Position numbers and translations under genes: made by a program | Shown here: one piece after another, positions 53,952-64,000 of the stretch | Numbering within the stretch: position 1 is the stretch's first letter | How the letters are laid out: each line of letters starts with the position of its first letter | Source of the DNA: Eulemur rufifrons | Lineage: Eukaryota; Chordata; Mammalia; Primates; Lemuridae | Length of the DNA: 64,000 nucleotides | Assembly: GCF_041146395.1 (NCBI RefSeq) | Contig: NC_090984.1 | Location: forward strand, 82,719,114 to 82,783,113 | Direction of reading: 5' to 3' | The notes under the pieces: model-generated | What the model was told of the DNA's origin: nothing | The model's input: only the letters and a program-made list of their open reading frames with translations | The model's database searches: none

Positions 53952-54300
53952 AAATTTTAAATACAAATGTTTATAGAACAAGGACATGAAAGAAGAAAAT
54001 ATTTTTGTATAGCTGTACAATGTGTATTTTAAGGTAAGTTTATTACAAAACAGTTAAAAAGTTAAAAAAATAAAGTTTACCAAGTAAAAAAATTACAGTA
54101 AGCTAAGCCTAATTTATTACTAAAGATAGAAAATTTTTTAAGTTTAGTGTAGCCTAAGTGTACAGTGTTTATACAGTCTACAGTAGTGTACAGGAATGTC
54201 CCAGGCCTTCACATTCACTCACCACTCACTCACTCACCCACAGCAACTTGCAGTCCTGCAAGCTCCATTCATGGTAAGTGCCTTGTACAGGTCAGGGGTA

Positions 54301-54324
54301 CCCTTTTTTTTTTTTTTTTTTTTT
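54301..54324. repeat. Poly(T) run inside the Tigger element
   Basis: More than 20 consecutive T bases, probably expanded from a shorter run. Confidence 0.9.
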
Positions 54325-54789
54325 ACCTGTTATACCATATTTTTACTGTACCTTTTCTGTGTTTAGATATGTTTAGATATACAACATTTACCATTGTGTT
54401 ACAATTGCCTACGGTGTTCAGTACAGTGATAGGCAAAATAGGTGTGTAGCCTAGGAGCAACAGGCCATAGCATATAGCCTCGGTGTGTAGTAGGCTATAC
54501 CATCTAGGTTTGTGTGAATATACACTATGATGTTTGCACAATAACGAAATCACCTAATGATGCATTTCTCAGAATGTGTTCCTGTTGTTAAGCAATGCAT
54601 GACTGTATATACAATAAAAAAGGTATTGCCATCCTTATATGAGACACAATTAACCTTTTTTTCAAAACTTCTATCACTGCATGCCATTTGGTGCCCCTCA
54701 TGTGACATATACCCCTGCTTCCTCTTCCCCTCTCAGCCAGTCCAAATTAGTTGTCCTTCCTCTAGTACCCAATAGCACCAGTAGCAGCA

Positions 54790-54980
54790 CCCAGCCCCTT
54801 CTGTTGTAGAACTTATGATTAGACATTTTAATCATGTGTTTCCTTCATCACCTATACTAGGCTGTAATTTCCTCCTGGGCAAAGATTCTGCCCTACCATT
54901 TTGGAATCTCCAGTAAACAGCATACATAGGGCCTGGCATACAGTAGTTATGAAATTAATGTTTGTTGCATGAGGTATTCA
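54790..54980 (+). mobile_element. L2 LINE 3' end
   Basis: 'ctgtaatttcctcctgggca', 'aagattctgccc' and 'agggcctggcatacagtagt', 'aatgtttgttgcatgagg' follow the L2 3' tail. Confidence 0.65.
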
Positions 54981-55049
54981 ACAAATGGCTGACAATATTT
55001 TTAAACTACAAAAGTCTATTAATACATTTTGATGCATACAGAAGGGAAG

Positions 55050-56780
<1,731 letters not shown>

Positions 56781-58584
56781 CTGTTTCTGATGAGATAAAC
56801 CTCATAATGTAATTTGGAACATGAGTGAAGGGTATGGCATCCCACGATGTGGACAGGGTCAGCTGAGCAAGAGTTAGGCCTTGGAAGCAGGAATGAGTTC
56901 TATTTCCGGAGGTATCTTTGTCTGATGCAGATGTAGATAGAAAAAGCAGGAATGTGATTATGGAAGCTCTCAGGCCCAGGTGCATTCACACATACAAAAG
57001 ATTGATTGAGCAATGCCTAGATATGATGTTGCCACTTCCATTTCTATGGAGGGCTATAAATACAATGAGATGGCAATAAGAGAGAGCAGATGGGAAAGAT
57101 ATTATTTTAATTTGCATCACTTCATATCCAGACCTCAATCCTGACCCTATGTTAAACAATGAGTCATATCTCCACAAGTTGCTAAATATTTCAAAAGACT
57201 ATAGGAACTCTATATAAAACTGAATGCAAATTTGTCTTTAAAAACTTAGGATGCCTTAATTAATGTGTGCAGTTCATGTTTACTCAAAAGTCAGCGGTGA
57301 CTTTCCAACAGGAGAGGAATCACTAATGAGGCCATTCCTTCCCCCATGGGTGTGAACTGAGAGTGTCAGTACATATGACAGTTGTCTGCCTTTACTTGAC
57401 AGACATGGGTTTTGTTTGAAAATTCAAGTACAAGACCCAGCACCACATGCCAAGGCCCTCAGGTTAGCTTTGGTAGGCCGAGGTCAGCTACTGTGCCTAT
57501 ACACAGCCCTGGGGAATTTGCCTTGTGTCCTTTTTAGCCATGATAACAAAAAAGATTTTACTTCCCGTGAATCAGCATTGCCATGCAGAACTGAGGGCAT
57601 CAGCAAAGAAAAAAGAGAGAGAAAGAGAAGGAGAAAATGTTGCAGCTGCATGCACACACACACACACACACACACACGTTTGACTCAGCTTTCCTGATGA
57701 GATCTTGACTGGGAAATGAAACAATTTTGTAATTCATGCAATTTACGGAACAGACCAAAAAACATCACTAAGTAAGTAGTTGTCACAGAAACATAACAAA
57801 TTCTTGTTACCCAGCCACAGCCTATACACAAACTACCCAGACTTTTCTCAAAAAAAAAAAAAAAAAGTGGTAGAACATCCAGGCTTGATGGAACTCAAAG
57901 CATATTGTAGTGCAAACCCTTTGTTTCACATTTTGAGGTTTTCAACTTGATTTTACGATGTTTTCTTATCCTTTACTAATTGTTTCCTAATAACCATTTC
58001 TTAGTTTTCTTCCCAGCCAGGTTACAAATTCCTTGAGCACAGAGGCTGCATCAGCTTTGTCATGCTCACTGGCCTAGCTCATTGCCTCCCGTGTGAAAGA
58101 TACTCATGCAGACAATGGTGTTGGTCCTGCAGTACCTTTCAGGGCAACCCCAGACAAGAAAATACTACAGGCGCATTTATTCTGTGTTGTTGGATGGTCC
58201 TTAAGGATGGACAAAGGAAGCAAACCAGCTTTCATCATAGCTAATGTATGATGGCAAAATTAACTGGAGCCAGGCAAAAAGATGAGTTAGCTGCCTTGTT
58301 ATTCAAGAGTGGTTATGCGATTTGTGGATTGTCCAGGCCTCTGACTTTCCTCAGCTTTGGAAGGGGAAGTGAGAAGAGAGGAATGTGGACTTTTCAATCT
58401 GGGTGTCAGTGGCAGTTTCTTGTATCAGTCTGGTCAAGCACAGGGTTGGCCATCTGCATGAACTGCTTGAAGCTTCCAGAAGCCTCTTCTCTCAGTGTGT
58501 TGTTTTTATGAATGTTTTATTTCTGGCAATTAAAAATGGAAATTTGATTCATCAGTAATTTGAGGAACTGCAAATTTTTAACTT
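56781..58584. other. Unassigned spacer with a (CA)n and a poly(A)
   Basis: A (CA)n of about 12 units lies at 57653-57677 and a run of about 17 A bases at 57850-57866. A weak L2-like tail may lie near 58010-58090. No gene seen. Confidence 0.45.
57653..57677. repeat. (CA)n microsatellite
   Basis: About 12 uninterrupted CA units. Confidence 0.97.
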
Positions 58585-59560
58585 TTTATTTTAAAACTTT
58601 ATTGAGGAATAATTAAAATAATCTAGCTTTAGAGCATTTCCATTCCCTTAAAAAGTATCTCAGTGCCCGTTTGCAGTAAATCATGGCTCGCACCCCCAAG
58701 CCCTAAGCAACCACTAATCTGTTTCTGTTTCCATAAATTGCTTTTGCTACACACTTCATATAAGTGGAATCATACATGCAATATGCAGTCTTTTGAATCT
58801 GGTCGCCTTCATTTGGTGTAATGTTTCTGAAGTCCATCTACATTGTAGTCTGAATCAGTAGTTCTTTCATTTTAATTGTTGAATATGATTCCATTGTATG
58901 GATTTACCACGTCTTGTTTATCTATTCTCCAGCTGATGAATATTTAACACTCCCATGAACACGCACATCCATGTCCTTGTGTTGGACATATATTTTTGTT
59001 TCTCTTGTAAAAATTTCTAGGAGTGGAATTATTGGGTCACATAATAAGTTTATGTTTAACTTTTTAAGAAACCACCAAACTGTTTTCCAAAGTGGCTGTA
59101 TCATTTTACATTCCCATTAGCAATGCATGAAGTTTCCAATTTCTCCACATCCTCACTAACATGTGGTATTGTCTGTCTCTTTGATTATAGCCATTCTTGT
59201 GGGTGTGTAATGGTATCTCATTGTGGTTGTAATTTGTGTTATCCTAATGACTAACATCATTGCATGTTCTTATTTCCATTCCTATATCTTCTTTGCTGAA
59301 ATGTCTATTCATATCTTTTGCCTATTTTAAAAATTGGGTTATTTTCTTCTTATTTAGTTGTAAGAATTCTTTACATATTCTGGATCCAAGTCCTTTATCA
59401 GATGTATGATTTGTAAATATTTTCTCTCAGTAAATGACTCATCTCATTTTCTTAATGATGTCTTTTGAAGCACAAAAGTTTTTAACTTTGATAAGGTCCA
59501 ACTTATCAATTATTTCTTTTATGTGTCATGCTTTTAATATCAACTATTTTATATGATGTC
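58585..59560 (-). mobile_element. LINE-1 (L1M-type) 3' region
   Basis: 'aaaactttattgaggaataa', 'aagtggaatcatacatgcaa', 'tgattccattgtatggattt', 'aggagtggaattattgggtc', 'aaactgttttccaaagtggc', 'cacatcctcactaacatgtg' and 'ccaagtcctttatcagatgt' give a long reverse LINE-1 match, parallel to 27722-29300. Confidence 0.92.
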
Positions 59561-60546
59561 AAAAAATTATATAAATACAATGTTTAATATAATATGTGTA
59601 ATATATAATTTTATATAAACATTTTAATGTTATATTAAATATATGTTATGAGGAAAATTAGTGTCGAAGCTTTCTCCATTATCCCTCCTGACCTATTTTG
59701 TATTTTGAATAGAAGCAACAGTAATGCTCTGTTATAAACTAATATTAAGGTTTTGAAAGCCATGGTGAAAGAAACTCACTGCACATCACCTAGCAACAGA
59801 GACCCGGTCTGACACCTGGGCCACAGTACCAATGCAAGCACATTTCCTAAACCAGATTTTATATAATTGTATTAGTTGAGCAAACAAAACTGCACAGACA
59901 CTCATCTGTCTGCCTTGTTGATTTCCTTCCTGTACTGCGCTTCCTGTTTGTGTTTTTGTCATTTTCCTGTGTGTGTGTGTTAGCGTGTGCATTTCCTGCC
60001 TCTGCTGGAGTTGTCACCGTGTGGATAGGAGACCCTCAAATCCTCAGACAACTGGTTTCCCAACGGGTTGCTGGATTTGTTGCGGTTTCATTGTGCTGAC
60101 AGTGGTATGTACTTGCCTTTGTTGAGCAGTAAATGTTGGAAGCAAAAGCATAATTCATATCATGCTTTATGCTTCTGATGCAGCTTTCTCACTAGTGCCC
60201 AGCATACTGAGCACAGAAGTCAGATTCTAGAAATAAAGAGAAGTGTGCTGTTGACAATGTAAGCACAGTGCCCTTTCCATGTGGCAGTGCAGAAGGTTAG
60301 AAAGAAAGAAAGAAAGAAAGGAAGAAAGAAAGAAATCTTAAGAATCCTGAATACCAAATTTGAAAGCCTTTAAAGGAGGCATCTGGAGGAATTTACTCCT
60401 ACTCTTGAATCAGCCATCAGTGGGCAGCAAGAGCTGACAAACAGATGCTGGGATCGTATATGAGAGGGCATTGGGGAAACAGGGAGAGTTGGAGTCTAGT
60501 GAGGCTAAGTAGTGGAGCACAGGGTCCAGAGCCAGCAGACAGGGGA
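59561..60546. other. Unassigned spacer with an AAAG repeat
   Basis: A/T-rich at first (59560-59650). An (AAAG)n with one GGAAG variant lies at 60301-60335. No gene seen. Confidence 0.45.
60301..60335. repeat. (AAAG)n microsatellite
   Basis: Eight to nine AAAG units with one GGAAG interruption. Confidence 0.95.
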
Positions 60547-60863
60547 CAGTGGGCCCTCTATAGCCACGGGTCCTGCATCTTTAGCGTCATCCAACCTGGG
60601 ATTTTTAGATATATGTGTGTGTATGTATACAATATTAAACAAAAAATACAAATTTTAAAAATATGGCATAACAACTATTTACATAGCATTCACCTTGTAT
60701 TAGGTATTACAAGTAATCTAGACATGATTTAAAATATAGGGAAGATGTGCATAGATTAAATGCAAATACTATTCCATTTTATATGAGGGACTCGAGCATC
60801 TGCAGGTTTCAGTATTGGGAAGGTCCTGGAACCAATCCCCCTGAGAATACTAAGGGACAACTG
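60547..60863 (+). mobile_element. MER2-like Tigger-group DNA transposon
   Basis: The left end is cagtgggccctctatagcca. The right end is taagggacaactg, followed by TA (60864-60865). The interior has 'aactatttacatagcattca', 'ccttgtattaggtattacaa', 'gtaatctagacatgatttaa' and 'gtcctggaaccaatccccct'. Opposite in orientation to the copy at 45789-46101. Confidence 0.9.
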
Positions 60864-60865
60864 TA

Positions 60866-61200
60866 TACAAAAGGAGCATGTAATTAATCATGCTAAGTGC
60901 CAGGGAAGTGCAGTGATGTAGATGGCAGGGTGGAGGCATTGATCTTGACCTGGAGTAGGGACATACCCTCTGAAGGGTTAAGAAGGAAGAAAGGGTGTGG
61001 CTACAGATAAATTTGTTGTTTGGGTGGAGTGAAAAACAGAGATCATGCCTGACGAACCAATTTTACTTGCTGAAGTAGGAAATGAGGTCTTCTGAAGAGT
61101 TCAAGGAGGGGAATTAGAATGGTGAAGTTTTGGAATTATCAGTGAAGCAGATGGAGACTAGAGAGGCCAAGGATAAGGTAAAAGGTCCATAAATAAGCCC
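60866..61200 (-). mobile_element. Possible L2 LINE relic
   Basis: G/A-rich text such as 'tgctaagtgccagggaagtg' and 'gaggtcttctgaagagttca' resembles reversed L2 but is weak. Could be unrelated. Confidence 0.35.
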
Positions 61201-61422
61201 AATTAGGGTAAGCCACAGAATGAGATGACTCTGCGCTTTCCTCCAGCTACATTTGATGGCTGGTACTTAGAAGCAATGAGAAAATGGGTCAACACAGGTT
61301 TGAGGTTTCCTGGGGAAGGGGTGAGGCTGACACAAAGATACAGGTGGGAGGTGTGGTTTGGGTGATTAAACATGCCTTTCAGGATGAGTAGGAGGGGAAG
61401 GGAAGCCAGAAGGTGTTCACAC

Positions 61423-61600
61423 CAGCAGTTCCCAAACTTATCTGTACGTAGAATCACCTGGGGATCTTTAAAAACTTCCACAGGCCAAGCCACATCCCAG
61501 GTGACTTTAATTATGATCCCCGGGCGTGAGACACAGGCACAGACATTACACTTGTTGAAGTTCCCCAGGTGATTCTAACATGAAGACAAGCTTGGAAAAT
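61423..61600 (+). mobile_element. MER5-like hAT element
   Basis: 'cagcagttcccaaacttatc', 'agaatcacctggggatcttt' and 'ttccccaggtgattctaaca' mark the family. It ends near 'gcttggaaaatattgg', a decayed right end. Confidence 0.7.
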
Positions 61601-61626
61601 ATTGGGCACACATGTTAGGACTGTGG

Positions 61627-61800
61627 TTGTCAAAGTGTGGCTCCCAAACTAGCAGTATCACCTGGGAACTTGTTAGAAGTGAAAACTCTTGAGCTCCGCT
61701 CCAGACCTACCGAATCAGAAATTCTGAGAGCGGGATTCAGAAATCTGTATTTTAACAAGCCCTCCAAGTGATCCTGATGCCTGTTCAAGTTTGACGATCA
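61627..61800. mobile_element. MER5/MER58-like hAT element
   Basis: 'tggttgtcaaagtgtggctc', 'gcagtatcacctgggaactt', 'cgctccagacctaccgaatc' and 'tttaacaagccctccaagtg' are followed by 'cctgttcaagtttgacgatc' at the far end. Tandem with the preceding copy. Confidence 0.72.
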
Positions 61801-63399
61801 CTGAATTAGGAGGAAAAGAAGGAATTCGGAGCCGGTGATCCCTCTGAGAGCAGGTGTAGTGAGGAGGCCAGGAGTGGTAGCTCAGCGTTGGGCCTTGAAA
61901 AGGTCAAGGAATTAAAGTGTTCATCAGTGTGTTGGATGGTCAGCCGCATATACGCTTAAACACCCCAGAATTATGTCAGGATTTGGGGATGGTGAGGAAA
62001 CAGGCGGCAGACCGTGTGTCTAGGTCTGCAGCGTTGATGGGGCGGCACGGGGAGCACGTGCTCTTTTCCGCAGGTGGAGCAGCAGCGAGGGGAGCCTGGA
62101 GTCCGAATTCAACCCCTGCCTCACCGGAGAGGGAAGCGAGGGCCGGTGCACCTTTGGGACAAGGTAGGCTTCAACTAACGGTGCTGGAAGGACACTGTAA
62201 AGAAGAAAATGCTGAAGCGATTATTCTCTGTAGGGTGGTGGCTTAAGAGGGAGTGGCGGAAAGGGGAAAGGGTTTGGAGAGAGAGGGTGAGAGTGGGAGG
62301 ACACAAAGGAGGGAGCAGAAAGCTTCAGAAGCTGGAGGAGGATACAGGGTTGATGTTTACCCAAACGTCTAGAAGGATGGGGGAGGGCAAGTACCATTTG
62401 CTTCTGGGGCCGTGGGCATAAGAGGCCTTGGTAGAGCGGCTTTGCTTCCTCCTCCCAAGTTATTTGGGGCCCCTGTGGCCGATTGTCCCAGACAGTCCTG
62501 CCTCGAGTCCCAGGGAGCTGAGTCACCTGTGGTGAAGGCCACGGTCTCCAGCCGGCTGCTTTGTGAGGGGCAGGGCGGCTGCAGGGGCTGGGGAAGCCAC
62601 CTCCAGGTGAGCGGGCGGTGGCAGAGGCTGGTCTGCTGTTAGCCCTTTGGCAGGGGCGGCTGTCCTGCCATGCACAAGGCCAGGGCTCGCCTTTCCTCCT
62701 GCCCCGCAGGCAGCTCTGCTGGCCTGGAAAGGGTCCCCGGGCCCCATTGTTATCATAAAGGAAAGGAGGCCCAGAAGAACCTTGAAAACTTTCAGATATT
62801 ACTTATCCTGGCTCTGACTGATAAGCGGGCAGGAGGAGAACGGGAGGAAGGAATAAATCAAGGAGATAATAACAAAAGCAGAAGAAAACAGGTCCTTTTT
62901 GCTGGGCTGAGCAGTCCAACCTGTGATTTGTGTTTGACTCACAGCCACACTGAGGATTCTGGAACACATCATACCCAGGTACAAATTAGGCATTCTGACG
63001 GCCACAAGGTGTGGCTTGGTTTACACATCCATAAAACTGCTGGGATGATTGGCTGGATTGTGAAGCTGGTGAAATCTGTTTCTGACTCTACTCTGTTTTT
63101 GTGTCTCTTTTCCTCCTCCAGGAATTCTTTTCCTTGGGTTCTCCTCACCCTAGAGCCCTGCCCTCACCCTTCTGGAGCATCTCAGGGGCTCTGAGCTAGG
63201 GAGAGAAGAGGTATAGCCTCTTCCTCCTGCCTGGTGTTTTGATGTGTAGGCATTACAGCCTCTTGCTCCCAAGAACAGACACCAGCTGTGACACCTCAGT
63301 GAAGCAGCGAGGCCTGTGCTGGCTGCCCGGCCTCCCACCTGCCCAGCCTCCCTGGCCTCCGCTGTCCACTTCATGGGTATAGCCTAGATTTGTCATTGG
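61801..63399. other. Unassigned G+C-richer spacer, possible regulatory sequence
   Basis: From 61900 to 62720 the sequence is richer in G+C and CpG than the rest of the intergenic region. From 62745 to 62945 it holds four GATA-type cores and a TGACTCA. Several ORFs (up to 174 residues at 62670-63194) lack motifs and overlap opposite-strand ORFs. No gene is called. Confidence 0.4.
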
Positions 63400-63990
63400 C
63401 ACCCATGGCAACCCCTTCTCAGTCATCATCTATTGCCCTTCCCCAATTCCAAACGTTCTTTAAAGCCAACAGCTCTGTCAGATACCTACAAGCTGTCGAT
63501 CCACCACCTTCTCACTATCCCCATGCCACGAAACCCTTATTCCCTCTGTACCTAGCTCAGAGTCCATCGTTACTATCACACCCTCCTCTTGCTTGCCTCT
63601 CTCTCACTCCAGTGTACTCTGTGACAACCCCCCTCCTGGTTAAACTCAACTCATCACACGTGACAGGCCTACATTTGCACAGCTGCTGGTATTTCCTACC
63701 ATCTTATAAATGAAAAACCTATCTTGATCCCACATTGCCCTCCAGCCACTGACCCCTGCCCCTGCTCCCTTTCATAGTAAAATCCCTTGAAAAGAAACAT
63801 CTGTCTTCACTATCTCCAATTCCTCCCGCCCATTCTCTATTAAACTCGCCCCTGGCAGGACTTCACCTCACTGCTCCAACTCGGCTCCTGTCACAGCCAC
63901 TGGAGACTTCCCCTGCTGCATCCAATGGTCATTCTCCATGTTCATCGTATTTGACCTGCAGCAGCATTTCATAGTTGATCACTCCCTGCT
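63400..63990 (+). mobile_element. L2 LINE fragment with a decayed DLSAAFDTVDH reverse-transcriptase motif
   Basis: A C/T-rich plus-strand stretch matching L2 ORF2, including 'cttataaatgaaaaacctat' with 'cttgatcccac', and 'cattctctattaaactcgcc'. The end reads FDLQQHFIVDHSL (63949-63987), where active L2 has FDLSAAFDTVDHSL. The catalytic Asp context is thus partly lost and other frames carry stops. It is cut by the T run at the window end. Confidence 0.75.
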
Positions 63991-64000
63991 TTTTTTTTTT
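63991..64000 (-). repeat. Start of a poly(T), possibly another reverse Alu
   Basis: Ten T bases end the window directly after the L2 text. In this window such T runs often open reverse Alus, but the body is out of view. Confidence 0.35.

Noticed and set aside
62670..63194. 174-residue ORF in G+C-richer DNA
   Set aside because: Open frames are expected by chance in such DNA. There is no motif or Kozak/splice support, and an antisense ORF overlaps.

Overview
The window is nuclear DNA from a primate, most likely a lemur (Strepsirrhini). It has intron-split coding sequence with GT/AG borders and a typical mammalian repeat mix (Alu, LINE-1, L2, MIR, hAT and Tigger relics). Several Alu copies carry an extra A/T-rich linker between the two arms (18510-18842, 53616-53951) and a right-arm 'gacgccacggcactc' variant. 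From my knowledge of primate repeats these mark lemur Alu subfamilies. No galago-type tRNA/Alu hybrid was noticed. The species cannot be fixed from the sequence alone.

Only one gene is supported: the 3' end of FRMD6 (Willin), on the plus strand. Its last four coding exons lie at 1651-1986, 3093-3224, 6235-6326 and 8254-8538. They join in frame to give the last 281 residues, ending in EFVV and a TAA stop. The FERM domain is encoded upstream of the window. A 2.7-kb 3' UTR follows, with candidate poly(A) signals at 10971 and 11239. FRMD6 is an upstream Hippo-pathway and junctional adaptor. The tail seen here is the Ser/Thr-rich, probably regulatory half, plus a Cys/His cluster in the last exon.

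From about 11.3 kb to 64 kb I see no gene. In primates the next gene on this side of FRMD6 is GNG2, and this stretch looks like the spacer before it. It contains seven near-complete Alus plus the poly(T) start of a possible eighth at the window end; LINE-1 3' ends at 15-19.8, 27.7-29.3, 35-40, 46.6-47.6, 52.9-53.4, 55-56.8 and 58.6-59.6 kb; L2 relics, some still showing decayed reverse-transcriptase motifs; many MIRs; and DNA transposon relics (two MER1-like, two MER2-like, one Tigger/MER7-like, one MER20-like and several MER5-like). Several are nested, which gives relative ages. The stretches between repeats are listed as unassigned. A few (20.27-20.59, 36.1-37.1, 62.0-63.1 kb) could be regulatory.

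I found no CRISPR array, operon, defence system, intact transposase or reverse transcriptase, or unknown conserved coding system. The most useful leads are the Cys/His cluster in the FRMD6 tail, the transposon inside its 3' UTR, the lemur Alu structure, the nested insertions, and the candidate enhancers.
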